From IMG/VR virus record IMGVR_UViG_3300027779_003675, positions 1 to 58,906 of that record: a stretch of 58,906 bases of DNA; one strand, written 5' to 3'. This DNA is from a virus. The translations under genes and the position numbers were made by a program. Shown one piece after another: positions 8,581-17,491 of the stretch; position 1 is the stretch's first letter, and each line of letters begins with the position of its first letter. The notes beneath the pieces were generated by a model, which was not told the origin of the DNA, did not search any database, and was given only the letters and a program-made list of their open reading frames with translations.

Positions 8581-11148
8581 GACTTTTTCTGCTTTAAGAT
8601 CAGAAAGTTTTGTAAAGATCTTATTGCTTTGGACGACTATTACGTCTGCGAATACAGCTTCGTCTACTTTGGTTCCCCTGATTATAACGATATTCTTTTC
8701 TCGGGGTAGGCCGTCATTCGCTACTTTGCATTGTTCTAATTTCTCTTTGAAGATTAAAACTTTCGTAAATCCTGTTTCGTCGGAGATTGCTAGTCGGCAA
8801 TATTTGTTACCCTTCTTAGAGCTTCCTGAGTAGGGTTTTTCGTCCACCGTACCTATGAAGGCTACTTTAGTCTGTAGGTCCGCCTCTTCGATTTCCCTTA
8901 TGCTCATCAGCCCTTCGCGCTTACTTTTAAATATATCCTTCAGCATTCTTCCGTGCGTATACCCTAGTAAGTGTTTTTCGTAGTACCAGTTAGCGAAACT
9001 TTCTGATTTTTTGTTTTGGGCATATATGTCTCTGTATGGGGCGCATTTTTTTCTTATAGTTCCCATTCTGGACTCTCTAATTAGCGGTTTTCCTTTATCG
9101 TCTTTTTTTGAATCTAGAAGTTTTAAGAGGGCGACTAAGTCGTAGCTTCCTCCCTCGGAGTATTTCATGCATAACTGCTTTTCCTTTTGGGTTAGTATGT
9201 TCCAGAGCTGAGCTTCGTATACGACCTTGGTTCTGGATTGTTTGAAGCCTTCTAACGCTCCCGCCTGTATGAGGGCGCAAAGCGTTCCTATGTTAAGGAT
9301 AGCCTCACTTGCCGCTTGGAAGATTTCGAACTTATTTGCGTACTCGTTTTTAAAATCATTAAGTCGGTCTATGGATTTATCCGATATGCCTTTTATAGAA
9401 AGTAAGCCAAACCTTATGTCGTCTCCTTCGATTGAGAAGTCTAACTTAGACTTAACTATATGCGGGGCGAGAAGTTTAATATTGAAAAGGCTTAGTTCTC
9501 TTTCTATTTTTGATATTTCTTTAATTGGGTCTGGTTCATGGCGAGTCATCTTAAGGAGGGATAGGAAGAACTCCTTTGGGTGTTTGAATTTTAGGTAGGC
9601 AGTCGCTGCCGATAAGGAAGCGTAAGCTATAGAATGAGACTTGTTGAAGGAGTAGTTCGCTGAGTCCTCCAAGACTCCCCACAATACGTCTCCTACGTCG
9701 ACTTCACCTTTATTGCCCGTCCATTCGGAGGAGAGCCTGTTCTCTTTTACTTTCTCTCGGATTTTCTTTTTCCACTGCTTGACTTCTTTGATTTTCTTCT
9801 TACCTACTATCCTTCTTAGTATCTCCGCCTCGTCCAATGTGAAGCCGACTTTGTTTGCCATTTGCATCATTTGCTCTTGGTACAAGCAAACACCACCGGT
9901 TGTGGATAAAATGTCGTCAAATAAGGGGTGTATCGCTTCGTAGCTGTCGTTGTTGGTGTAGTTGGCGTATTGATCTACAAAGGCGAGTGCTCCCGGTCTC
10001 CCTAGCGCAAGTACCGCGCTTAGCTCTTCAAGGTTGCGGGGTTTAACTTTTTGGCAAACCCTGAAGTTGGTGTCGGCCTCTATCTGGAATAGCCCATGTG
10101 GGGCACGTAGGTCTTGTAGCTGCTGGTAAATGAAAGGATCGTTTAAATCTATATCCTTTACGTCTATGCCTATCTCTTTGCATGCGTTATCAACGACAGA
10201 TACGCTTCTTAGCCCTAAGATGTCTAATTTGACATTGAACAACGAGACCCAGTTCATGTCGTAAGAAGACACGATGTCTTTATCTGATGTGAGCTCGGTG
10301 GGGCAGCCCTCTTCTATATTGTCGTAAGACAACAATACTCCGGATGGGTGGGAGCCTTTATTCTTTATCAGGTTCCTTAGTCTGAGCGCCGTCTTGTATA
10401 CCTTTTCGTTTTCTCCGCACCAGCTATCGAAGTCTTCGGCCTCTTCTCTCGCCTCCTCTATGTCTTTAACCTTGCCGAATACCTTAGGGATAAAAGAGGA
10501 GACAGTGTTCATTTCGGACTCCTCTTTTCCTGCTACTATTTTTCCACACTCCTTCATTAGCAGTTTACCGCTAAGGGTGTTTAAGGTTAAAATTTTAGAG
10601 GTTTTGCCTTTGAATTTAGTATCCAAATACTCCAAGACCTTACTTCTGTTATAGTAGCAAACGTCGATGTCTACATCACACATTAGTGATCCGTCCAAAT
10701 AGGTAATATCGTCAATAATTTGCTTTTTAGCTCTTGTCTTAGAAATAAACCTCTCAAAGAATAGGTTGTATTTTATTGGGTCTATCTTGGTTACCCCTAT
10801 CCAGTAAAGCACAAGGCTTCCTGCTGCTGAGCCTCTTCCTAGGCCAACTGGTATTTCGTTTTTATTACAAAAATTAATAACGTCCCAAACTAAAAGTATA
10901 TAATCAACGAAACCCAAGTCTTCAAGCGTATCTAATTCGTACTTTGTTCTGTTCGTGTACTCTTCGGCTTTAGTCGGCTCGATCTCCTTGCTTAAAAGTT
11001 TTTTTTCGTAGCCCTCGAAACATAAAGACTTAAGGAAGCTTAAGTTGTCTACGTTTGTTTTATTTTCTTCTACTTTGAATTCAGGCAACCTAACCCCATG
11101 CATATCTATTTTTATGGGTCTAAATTGTTTTGTAAATTTTTCACTCAT
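8572..11148 (-). CDS. dnaE: DNA polymerase III alpha subunit, catalytic core (no PHP)
   Basis: C-family replicative polymerase, 858 aa. It begins near the palm: VGLGRGSAAGSLVLYWIG, then the catalytic aspartate pair in CDVDIDVCYYNR, and the third aspartate region KLDILGLRSVSVVDNA. The fingers and thumb region carries YQEQMMQMANKVGFTLDEAEILRR and FNKSHSIAYASLS. The C-terminus has an OB-fold-like segment (TKVAFIGTVDEKPYS; YCRLAISDETGFTKVLIF). The N-terminal PHP domain of ordinary DnaE is absent and is encoded separately at 13063-13827, about 1.9 kb upstream in the operon. It overlaps the 67-aa gene upstream by 8 nt. Proofreading probably comes from the DnaQ-like exonuclease at 11346. Confidence 0.93.
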   Translation of the reverse strand: MSEKFTKQFRPIKIDMHGVRLPEFKVEENKTNVDNLSFLKSLCFEGYEKKLLSKEIEPTKAEEYTNRTKYELDTLEDLGFVDYILLVWDVINFCNKNEIPVGLGRGSAAGSLVLYWIGVTKIDPIKYNLFFERFISKTRAKKQIIDDITYLDGSLMCDVDIDVCYYNRSKVLEYLDTKFKGKTSKILTLNTLSGKLLMKECGKIVAGKEESEMNTVSSFIPKVFGKVKDIEEAREEAEDFDSWCGENEKVYKTALRLRNLIKNKGSHPSGVLLSYDNIEEGCPTELTSDKDIVSSYDMNWVSLFNVKLDILGLRSVSVVDNACKEIGIDVKDIDLNDPFIYQQLQDLRAPHGLFQIEADTNFRVCQKVKPRNLEELSAVLALGRPGALAFVDQYANYTNNDSYEAIHPLFDDILSTTGGVCLYQEQMMQMANKVGFTLDEAEILRRIVGKKKIKEVKQWKKKIREKVKENRLSSEWTGNKGEVDVGDVLWGVLEDSANYSFNKSHSIAYASLSAATAYLKFKHPKEFFLSLLKMTRHEPDPIKEISKIERELSLFNIKLLAPHIVKSKLDFSIEGDDIRFGLLSIKGISDKSIDRLNDFKNEYANKFEIFQAASEAILNIGTLCALIQAGALEGFKQSRTKVVYEAQLWNILTQKEKQLCMKYSEGGSYDLVALLKLLDSKKDDKGKPLIRESRMGTIRKKCAPYRDIYAQNKKSESFANWYYEKHLLGYTHGRMLKDIFKSKREGLMSIREIEEADLQTKVAFIGTVDEKPYSGSSKKGNKYCRLAISDETGFTKVLIFKEKLEQCKVANDGLPREKNIVIIRGTKVDEAVFADVIVVQSNKIFTKLSDLKAEKVLT

Positions 11149-11344
11149 TTCTTTTGCCTTCTTTTATTCCTATTCTTTTTAATATTTGCTTCAGGGACTT
11201 GACGGCTTCTTCGTCCGACAACCTATAAAACACGTTTGACCTGTCGGCGTTTTCTTCTCCCGATCTTTTAATTGTTACTATAAAATAATCGTACTCTTGG
11301 TCTTCGAGTTTATCTTTGAGGTCGTATACGAAATCTAAAGACAT
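11141..11344 (-). CDS. Hypothetical small protein, 67 aa
   Basis: Not recognised. An acidic-basic mixed small protein (DLKDKLEDQEYDYFIVTIKRSG). It sits between the exonuclease and polymerase core genes, overlaps the polymerase start by 8 nt and begins 1 nt after the exonuclease stop. That tight packing between two holoenzyme parts suggests a polymerase-linked accessory role (inference). Confidence 0.55.
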   Translation of the reverse strand: MSLDFVYDLKDKLEDQEYDYFIVTIKRSGEENADRSNVFYRLSDEEAVKSLKQILKRIGIKEGKRNE

Positions 11345-11345
11345 G

Positions 11346-11987
11346 TTAAACTTCGACGCTCCATTTTATCTTATTCCAGACTTTTAGGTTGAGTTTCAAA
11401 TCTACTAGTGCGTCGTGCAGGTTATCGTAGTCGTGTTCTATATTGTACTCTTTCCCTAGGGCCTTAAGGTTCGACCTCACTCCTTTTTGCCTTTTGTGTA
11501 GTATTTTGTATTGATAGGCGGTAAGGGAATCTACTTTTCTGTTGTAGGGTATTCCGTATTTTATACCCCTAGCTAGGTAGTTGGTGTCTATAATCTTGTC
11601 AACTAGGTGGCTATAGCTCCTACCCATTGATCTGTAGAGGCTTTTTATTAAAAAGATATCGAACCCTAATAAATTGTGCCCGGCGATGTAGTCGCAGTTA
11701 TCGAGCTGTTCTGATATTATGCTGAAGGCTTGAATCTTGTCTATCGCCTTTGACTCATGTAGCTTGCGGTTGAATCTGGTTATCTGTGCGGCCTCTTTGC
11801 TTATTTTGAGGTCGGTGTCCCACTTTATATGTATGTCCCATGAGTTGACAGCTTTGTCGCCTTTACATCTTATCATTGCTATCTGCCAAGGCAGGTTGTG
11901 AACCTCGTTAAGGCAAAGGTTGAAGGTCTCGCAGTCTATGAAGACTATTTCCTTCTCTTTATCGTATCTAAGAAGATCTTCGTCCAT
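11346..11987 (-). CDS. DnaQ-like 3'-5' proofreading exonuclease
   Basis: DEDD-superfamily exonuclease, 213 aa. ExoI is VFIDCETFNL (D18 and E20), ExoII is the IAGHNLLGFDIFLIK region (about 115-129), and ExoIII is HDALVDLKLNL near 190. The spacing is typical for DnaQ/epsilon. It lies between the two halves of the split DNA polymerase III alpha, so it is probably the replicative proofreader acting in trans with the 858-aa core. Confidence 0.85.
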   Translation of the reverse strand: MDEDLLRYDKEKEIVFIDCETFNLCLNEVHNLPWQIAMIRCKGDKAVNSWDIHIKWDTDLKISKEAAQITRFNRKLHESKAIDKIQAFSIISEQLDNCDYIAGHNLLGFDIFLIKSLYRSMGRSYSHLVDKIIDTNYLARGIKYGIPYNRKVDSLTAYQYKILHKRQKGVRSNLKALGKEYNIEHDYDNLHDALVDLKLNLKVWNKIKWSVEV

Positions 11988-11991
11988 TACT

Positions 11992-12618
11992 TTACCTTGC
12001 TTCTAATTGCTCTTGGAAATTTGCATCATACTTTCCTGAGTCTAATTTATTAAGAAACGCCTTAAGCATAATTGCAGATTCTGATTCCACTTCTAAAAAA
12101 CGTCCTTTTTTATCTCTGCCTTGGGGTTCAACAAGGAACTTGCTTAGGAGTCTTGTTTCCTGACATTCCGAACCTGTGAAATCGGGAATTCCCCAACACA
12201 AATCAAACCACTCTGTTTTTCCTTCCAGCGTAGGCCAATTCTCGAAGCCCCCCTCGTATCCATTTTCGTGCCTAATATTGCAGTAGTCATACTCTTTATG
12301 AAGGGACTCTTCCGATAGCTTGGTCGATTCTCTTTTGGCAGCTATAATTCTAAAACTACCCTTCCAGTCTGTTACATTTTCGTATTTCCGGCTTAGCTTT
12401 GAGAGTCTAGCTTCAGGGCGATGAGATCTGCCTATCTTATAAATAGCCTTACAACCCCAAGGATATTCATCTAGAAACGTCCATTTCATTACGTAGACAT
12501 ACTTATTGAGGTAATCTTCTTGATGGGCCTGTATCCAAGTTAAGCCTTCCAAATCGCCCTTGTCAACAAGGAGATTCCTAAGGGTTTGGTATCTTTTGAG
12601 GTTTCTTTTGTAATCCAT
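11992..12618 (-). CDS. GIY-YIG/T5orf172-like nuclease domain protein
   Basis: 208 aa. The segment NKYVYVMKW...IYKIGRSHRPEARLSKLS is a degenerate GIY-YIG opening with the conserved Arg. It is followed by SFRIIAAKRESTKLSEESLHKEY, with the metal-binding Glu-type helix, and ends at GKTEWFDL, the usual T5orf172/MUG113 end motif. These domains occur in free-standing homing endonucleases and in DNA-repair nucleases. It sits inside the split polymerase locus, which fits a selfish insertion, but no recognition target is visible. Its start overlaps the stop of the 155-aa nuclease-like gene. Confidence 0.65.
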   Translation of the reverse strand: MDYKRNLKRYQTLRNLLVDKGDLEGLTWIQAHQEDYLNKYVYVMKWTFLDEYPWGCKAIYKIGRSHRPEARLSKLSRKYENVTDWKGSFRIIAAKRESTKLSEESLHKEYDYCNIRHENGYEGGFENWPTLEGKTEWFDLCWGIPDFTGSECQETRLLSKFLVEPQGRDKKGRFLEVESESAIMLKAFLNKLDSGKYDANFQEQLEAR

Positions 12619-13085
12619 TATACTGACAGTTTATGAATTGGAATATTATAGCAATCGGCCTTAAAGATGAAGTTATTGTCGGGGTCGACTTCTCCTTTTT
12701 TATGAAAGATGGCGGTTTCATAAAATTCCTTTTTGCTTATTTTGCCTAAATACCAAGCTTCTTTTAGGTCGTCCAATACGCTTACGAAAGCGTACTCGTC
12801 GCAGTCTTGTCTGGTGTTGAAGTCAGCAACCGAACATTCGTAGTAATTTCTTGGGGGTACGGTTCTTTCTTTTGTTTTAACGTCCACCTTGGTTTCTCCG
12901 TAGACGATATCGTAGTCGTAGGTATCTTCTATCTCGCCTCCGAGGACATGCTTGGCTACCTCTTCGCCTATATAAGCTACCATTTTGCCTTCCCCTTTTC
13001 TTATAGAGTTGTTGAGTAGCGGCAGCTTCTCAGCTCTTACCTTTGCTCTATCTAGCGCCGTTTTAGTTATTTTGAATTTTCTCAT
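12618..13085 (-). CDS. PD-(D/E)XK nuclease-like protein, 155 aa
   Basis: After a short helical N-terminus, GEEVAKHVLGG leads to a restriction-endonuclease-like core: YDYDIVYGETKVDVKTKERTV gives the D...(D)xK catalytic pattern, where DVKTK matches the usual E/D-x-K strand. The family includes phage resolvase-like and homing enzymes. It overlaps the PHP-domain gene by 23 nt and the GIY-YIG gene by 1 nt, so two nuclease-like genes in tandem separate the PHP domain from the polymerase core. Confidence 0.6.
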   Translation of the reverse strand: MRKFKITKTALDRAKVRAEKLPLLNNSIRKGEGKMVAYIGEEVAKHVLGGEIEDTYDYDIVYGETKVDVKTKERTVPPRNYYECSVADFNTRQDCDEYAFVSVLDDLKEAWYLGKISKKEFYETAIFHKKGEVDPDNNFIFKADCYNIPIHKLSV

Positions 13086-13827
13086 TATAGCTCTCGAAGC
13101 AAAATTCGTCAGAACACATATGATCCATGTTTGGTTTATCTAACGTCGTCCTCTTTCCTATGCACTTAAATGTTAGATAATCTTTGAAGTCCTTTTTGTT
13201 TTTATAGAAGATACTTTTGGTATTAACGATTTCATGCTTGTCTCCGGCGTACTGTTTTACCTTGGCTTTCACTAGGTGGTCGAATGGAACGTCGTTGTCT
13301 TCAATGAAAAAGGTTAAGGGGATCGAATTCGTGTCCGGTATACATACCGAGGTCGTTAGGAGATTCTTAAATAAGAAGGAGTCGTAGAATGGCACGCAGA
13401 GGGAAAGGTGTTTGTTGTCCCAGTTCGATTTGATTGCGCTGTAATCCAGTCTGGGTTCGTAATAGAAGCCTTCTTTTGCCGCTATGCTGTAGAGCTTGAT
13501 TAGTTTTTTATATCCTTGAGAGTCTTTAGCAAATATTATAAACTTACATGAGTTCTCTACTGATTCTGCGTTTTTTGTTTCTATGTTTCCGCATACAGTA
13601 ACCCTTATCCCAAAGTGAAGCCCTATCTTAGCTTCCTTAAGGTTGCTATAGGCTTCTAAGAGTCCACTCATTGTGTCCTCGACTACAAAAACTTTTTTGA
13701 TTTCGGCTGAGTGAGCTATGTCGACGATTGAATCCGGCTCGTTCTCCTTGGAAGAGCCTAGCCCCCTGAAGGTGAGAACTGACCTGCCGATGCTATAATG
13801 TGACTTGAATAATGGAACGAGATCCAT
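13063..13827 (-). CDS. Detached PHP domain of DNA polymerase III alpha
   Basis: 254 aa matching the N-terminal PHP domain region of DnaE: KIGLHFGIRVTVCG, KFIIFAKDSQGYKKLIKLYSIAAKEGFYYEPRLDY. That last run is the typical DnaE segment (LVLLAxNxxGYxNL...PRLD). The polymerase core follows about 1.9 kb downstream as a separate gene. Key PHP metal ligands are poorly preserved: the start LFKSHYSIGRSVL has only one His in place of HSDYS-type motifs. It is therefore probably structural rather than a phosphoesterase. It is the first gene after a strong promoter. Confidence 0.75.
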   Translation of the reverse strand: MDLVPLFKSHYSIGRSVLTFRGLGSSKENEPDSIVDIAHSAEIKKVFVVEDTMSGLLEAYSNLKEAKIGLHFGIRVTVCGNIETKNAESVENSCKFIIFAKDSQGYKKLIKLYSIAAKEGFYYEPRLDYSAIKSNWDNKHLSLCVPFYDSFLFKNLLTTSVCIPDTNSIPLTFFIEDNDVPFDHLVKAKVKQYAGDKHEIVNTKSIFYKNKKDFKDYLTFKCIGKRTTLDKPNMDHMCSDEFCFESYNEKIQNN

Positions 13828-13833
13828 GGGTAT

Positions 13834-13862
13834 ACCTTATGCGGTTTCTGGGGTTAAGTCAA
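13834..13862 (-). promoter_or_regulatory. Leaderless promoter of the polymerase operon
   Basis: Minus strand TTGACT-N17-TAAGGT, then 6 nt, then the ATG at 13827. The predicted transcription start is therefore the first base of the gene. The -35, -10, spacing and part of the spacer (AAACCG) are the same as at 19334-19362. Confidence 0.8.
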
Positions 13863-13866
13863 GCTT

Positions 13867-14829
13867 TTAAAAGTCCAAAGGGTCTTCCCCTTTACTGGCC
13901 CAAGCTGGGCAGCCTTCGTACTTGGCTTTTTCGACAGTCTCGTTTTCGTTTGCTTCAAGGTCGTCTTTAAAGGAGGATCTAAGAACCTTCCCTTCTCCAT
14001 CTACGACCCTATAGTAGTCGAAGGGGTCTATGTAGGGGCATCTCCAAGTTCTTCCGGCCTTGCATAGCCACTGCACTTTTCTCTTGTCTTTCGCGTAGCT
14101 AGTTTTGCCGAGCTCTTCGTCAAAGTTATTTATAATTTCGTAAACATGACCTAGGTAAGACTCTAGCCCTTTGAGTTCTTCGTCTGTGAATTCAAGTTCC
14201 TGTGTGGGTGCCTTAGGGAATCTGAGGAATAAAAACTCGACTTTGGGTTTTAGCTCTGGCCAAGCCTTCTTGGCGGCTAATGAGTATATCATCGCCTGCA
14301 TGTTCCCGCAAAGTTCGTCTTTTGAGAATTTCTTTTTGCTTGATTTGTAGTCTACAATTTTTACCTCTTTGGACCCTTCGTACCTTATAGGCTTGTCTAT
14401 AAAGCCTCTGGCTTTGTACTTTGGGTTTTCATTCTCAAGGAGGAACTCGTACTCTGGCTCGATTACTTCTCCTCCTTTTCCGAAAAAGTCATGCTTAAGC
14501 CCTACTACTATCATTTTATCTAATAGGTCGTAATTTTCGGGGCTGGTCATGGGTAGGTCGTGTTTCTTTTCGAACTTGCGGCAATACTTTTCGACCATCC
14601 TTCTTACTGCTGGGCTGGCAGATAGGGAGAAGTTTTTATATATTGCGTTGAAGTGACTAATGTGCCTTGGGTTTAGCAATAGCTCAAACACCAAATGCAC
14701 TATAGTACCCCTCAGAGCCCCTTCGTTTTGTTTTTGGGGCAACTTTAGGTGGTAGTTGCACCAATATATCCAAGTGCAATTCTCGAGGGTTTTCGTTCTC
14801 GAGGCTGATATTATTCTTTCGTCTGCCAT
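13867..14829 (-). CDS. PD-(D/E)XK exonuclease, Cas4/RecB-like, Fe-S type
   Basis: 320 aa. The start SASRTKTLENCTWIYWCNYH and GTIVHLVFEL are typical of the RecB-nuclease/Cas4 group. The catalytic core is ARGFIDKPI then VKIVDYKSSKKK (D-x-K strand), followed by NMQAMIYSLAA (QxxxY). Cysteines at 18 and 24 plus three near the C-terminus (WLCKAG, WRCPY, EGCPAW) suggest a four-cysteine iron-sulfur cluster as in Cas4 and AddB. The likely role is 5'-3' resection or recombination. It overlaps the primase gene by 19 nt. Confidence 0.8.
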   Translation of the reverse strand: MADERIISASRTKTLENCTWIYWCNYHLKLPQKQNEGALRGTIVHLVFELLLNPRHISHFNAIYKNFSLSASPAVRRMVEKYCRKFEKKHDLPMTSPENYDLLDKMIVVGLKHDFFGKGGEVIEPEYEFLLENENPKYKARGFIDKPIRYEGSKEVKIVDYKSSKKKFSKDELCGNMQAMIYSLAAKKAWPELKPKVEFLFLRFPKAPTQELEFTDEELKGLESYLGHVYEIINNFDEELGKTSYAKDKRKVQWLCKAGRTWRCPYIDPFDYYRVVDGEGKVLRSSFKDDLEANENETVEKAKYEGCPAWASKGEDPLDF

Positions 14830-15719
14830 TTTAGTATCTCCTCAGTATTCATTTCTCCGAAGTCGTTCTTTGTCGGTAGCTTTATTTCCAGTTGGCGTTT
14901 ATCAAAGTATTTAGAAAGCTTCTTGTACGTTTTGTCTGCCGCAATGTTTCCGGCGCTGCTCTTTGATTCGTCATTATTAAGGGCTATCGTTATTTTGTTT
15001 GGGTCTTCCCTAAGCAGGAAGTTAACTAAGCTGTTGCTGACTTCTAATCCGAAGGCGACCATGGTGTTTTTTATTCCTGCCGTCCATAAGGAGAGCATGT
15101 CCCCTATGCTTTCGACTATTATAGCTTTTTTTGTGTCATTTATAATAGAGTAGTTGACTTGTAGTGGGTATCTCCAGCTAGATTTATCCCCTATGTGTTT
15201 CCACTTTGGTCTTGAGCTTGAGGAGGAGGATTGGATGTCTCTGCCTGTGAATCCTATTATTTCTTCTTTACCATTTAGTATAGGAAAGACGTATCTGTTT
15301 TTCATTTTTCCTTCGGAGACCACTCCCCCTTTAAACAGTTTCATTACTTCTATCGGTACTCCTCTCTTTATCCAGTATTCGTGATTTGGTTCTAATTTCT
15401 GTAGCGTCATATTGGAGTATTTTTTTGTAGCTTTTATTAGCGGTTTGTTTTCCGTAAGGATCGCGTCGGGCGCTATTTGCTTTTCGCTTAGCCAAGTTCT
15501 TGCTTCGCTTAGATTCTTGAGTCCCATGGTTATTTTAACCAAGTCAGCAAACGAGCCTTTCGCGTTCTGCCCGTAATCCACAAAGAATCCTGTTTCTTTA
15601 TCTACCTTCAGGGAACTGCTATTTCCAGAGTCCCTATATATAGGGCGCATTCTATACTCTCTTGTATTTTCGCAAATATTGCTATACCCCATGTCCGCTA
15701 AGGCTTCTCGGTAATTCAT
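14811..15719 (-). CDS. DnaG-like DNA primase without zinc ligands
   Basis: 302 aa, about half the size of cellular DnaG. The TOPRIM core includes RYVFPILNGKEEIIGFTGRD, KAIIVESIGDMLSLW (catalytic Glu) and IALNNDESKSSAGNIAADK (acidic pair). The first 75 residues retain the outline of a CHC2 zinc domain (YRMRPIYRD...GFFVDYGQNAKGSFADLVK), but the zinc-binding Cys/His residues are missing. The DnaB-binding C-terminal domain is short or lost. It overlaps the helicase gene by 4 nt, so the two replisome partners are probably coupled. Confidence 0.85.
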   Translation of the reverse strand: MNYREALADMGYSNICENTREYRMRPIYRDSGNSSSLKVDKETGFFVDYGQNAKGSFADLVKITMGLKNLSEARTWLSEKQIAPDAILTENKPLIKATKKYSNMTLQKLEPNHEYWIKRGVPIEVMKLFKGGVVSEGKMKNRYVFPILNGKEEIIGFTGRDIQSSSSSSRPKWKHIGDKSSWRYPLQVNYSIINDTKKAIIVESIGDMLSLWTAGIKNTMVAFGLEVSNSLVNFLLREDPNKITIALNNDESKSSAGNIAADKTYKKLSKYFDKRQLEIKLPTKNDFGEMNTEEILKWQTKE

Positions 15720-17203
15720 ATCAACTCCCCATCGTTACTTCTTTCGTCGTTGAGTTCGTGTTGTTCGGATTGAGCCTCCATTATATCGTTTAGCGAGCCG
15801 TGTTCGGTTACTCCAAAGTTTTCGACGCCGAAGTTTAGGTAGTTGTTTACGTACTTTTCTGATCCGTCTTCAAACGTTCTCCTTATTAAGTCGTGATGCC
15901 CTGCGGCGTCCTTACCTTGAAACCTTGTCTTGAGAGGGATCAGCTTATGTGACCCGAACCTTTCCTGACCTCCGTCTAGGGCTATTTCGTCTATCGTTTT
16001 TCTTCTGAAGATAGCTACAAAGGCGGCGAACCACTGGAGCCTGTCGGATAGCGCTATAGCGGAGCTATCATCAAGTATGTCTGACGACTTTCTGTTGTGG
16101 GTTTCTCCCGAACGGTTCATTTGCATTGCTGTGATTATGGGGGCGTTGATTTCTTCCGACAACTTCTTTAGCTTATCGATCTTTTCCCCTATTGCTTGAT
16201 GCTCTGCCCAATTTCTTTCTACTTTTTCCCCTGTAAGTTTAACGTAGTCGTATGCGACTATACATTTATTGCCCCTTCCTACTTGTGAGTAGTACCATCT
16301 TCTGACTATCGAGCAAACTTGATCTATGTTTCTGTTACCGACGTGGTAGTGCATATATTTGAATTTCTTCATTTTTTGTATGCCCTCCCTGACCTTCTCG
16401 ACCATTTTTTTATCTTTTCTCCAGTTGCCGGTTTCTATATACCACATGGGTACGTTAGATATCGAGGCTGCCATTCTGAACTGCATCTCCTCTCTGCTCA
16501 TTTCTGTGTCAAGAATTAACGCCGGGACATTATGCTTAACGGAAGTCTTGAAGCACATGTCGTTTATCCAAGTGGTTTTTCCTTGGGCTGGCCTAGACAC
16601 TATAGCGTAGATATTTCCCTGACGTAGGCCTCCGTACATTCTGTTGAATTCTGGGTAGGGTGTTGATAGGCCGCTTTCTGTTTCTGGCTCGTTGCCTCTT
16701 GTTTCTATAAGGTCGCCGATACCCTCAAAGAGATCTTCTGGCTTATCGTTAAGCTCGTAAGAGGACATCTTCTCTCCGTATATGGCGTCGGCTCCAGATA
16801 TGATAGCGTCTATAGATTCGTTAGTGCTGGACGCTGCGAATCTTTTTAGTTTGTCGGATGTCCCGCTAACCTCTCTTAGTATCCTGTATTTAACTAGCTC
16901 TTTAGCCGCGTCTATAGTTCCTCTCTCCGTTATCTGAGTGAAAGAGATATTTTCTATGTAGTCAAATACGTTTATGTCGTCCTTGAAAGATACCCCTAGG
17001 TTTTTTATTTTTTGAGAGAGAAGGACTTTATCTGGCTTTTCTTTACTGACGATAGCGTCCCTTAAGACGCAGTATATGGTCTGGTGTATCGAATTGAAGA
17101 AGTCGCTCTCGCTTACGAATTGATCTACGTCTGGGAAAACCTTAGGGTTTTTAATTATACCGCCCAGCAAGTGCTTTTCTACCTGTAGTGAATATATTGA
17201 CAT
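15716..17203 (-). CDS. dnaB: Replicative DNA helicase, DnaB-like
   Basis: 495 aa, the full family length. The N-terminal DnaB domain starts VEKHLLGGIIKNP. The RecA-like ATPase carries Walker A RPAQGKT (204-210), ALILDTEMSREEMQFRM, Walker B-region KCIVAYDYVKLTGEK, and APIITAMQMNRSGETHNRKSSDILDDSSAIALSDR. It unwinds duplex DNA ahead of the phage polymerase. It is adjacent to the primase (4-nt overlap), and a small acidic-tailed protein follows upstream. Confidence 0.93.
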   Translation of the reverse strand: MSIYSLQVEKHLLGGIIKNPKVFPDVDQFVSESDFFNSIHQTIYCVLRDAIVSKEKPDKVLLSQKIKNLGVSFKDDINVFDYIENISFTQITERGTIDAAKELVKYRILREVSGTSDKLKRFAASSTNESIDAIISGADAIYGEKMSSYELNDKPEDLFEGIGDLIETRGNEPETESGLSTPYPEFNRMYGGLRQGNIYAIVSRPAQGKTTWINDMCFKTSVKHNVPALILDTEMSREEMQFRMAASISNVPMWYIETGNWRKDKKMVEKVREGIQKMKKFKYMHYHVGNRNIDQVCSIVRRWYYSQVGRGNKCIVAYDYVKLTGEKVERNWAEHQAIGEKIDKLKKLSEEINAPIITAMQMNRSGETHNRKSSDILDDSSAIALSDRLQWFAAFVAIFRRKTIDEIALDGGQERFGSHKLIPLKTRFQGKDAAGHHDLIRRTFEDGSEKYVNNYLNFGVENFGVTEHGSLNDIMEAQSEQHELNDERSNDGELI

Positions 17204-17221
17204 TTGAAATTTAGAAGTTGA

Positions 17222-17482
17222 TTAAAAGGGGAGGTTGTCGTCGTCTGTTGAGTCGTCAAGGTTTTCATTGATACCTTTCATTAGGTTCTCTATCGTTACT
17301 TGGTCTACGGCTTCAGCCCAGCTTTTCACGTAAGCGGTTAAAGCCATCGCAAAAAGGTTATTATCAAAGTGGGAGTCTACGGAGACTTCTCCTGTATTAT
17401 CGCATGTAAAAAGAATAAATCCTCCGCCTGTGCATTCGTTGATTTGAGATAAAATTGAGTTTGGTATCTTGCTCTTGGGCAT
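17222..17482 (-). CDS. Small protein with SSB-like acidic C-terminal tip
   Basis: 86 aa, family unknown. The body is a small alpha/beta domain (GGFILFTCDNTGEVSVDSHF; FAMALTAYVKSWAEAV). The C-terminus DDSTDDDNLPF closely mimics the bacterial SSB tip (acidic run ending in Pro-Phe) that recruits replication and repair partners. It lies directly upstream of the helicase gene and downstream of a nuclease-like gene. It could be a very small ssDNA-binding protein or a partner-capturing decoy; both are inferences. Confidence 0.55.
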   Translation of the reverse strand: MPKSKIPNSILSQINECTGGGFILFTCDNTGEVSVDSHFDNNLFAMALTAYVKSWAEAVDQVTIENLMKGINENLDDSTDDDNLPF

Positions 17483-17491
17483 AGTCTGTAA

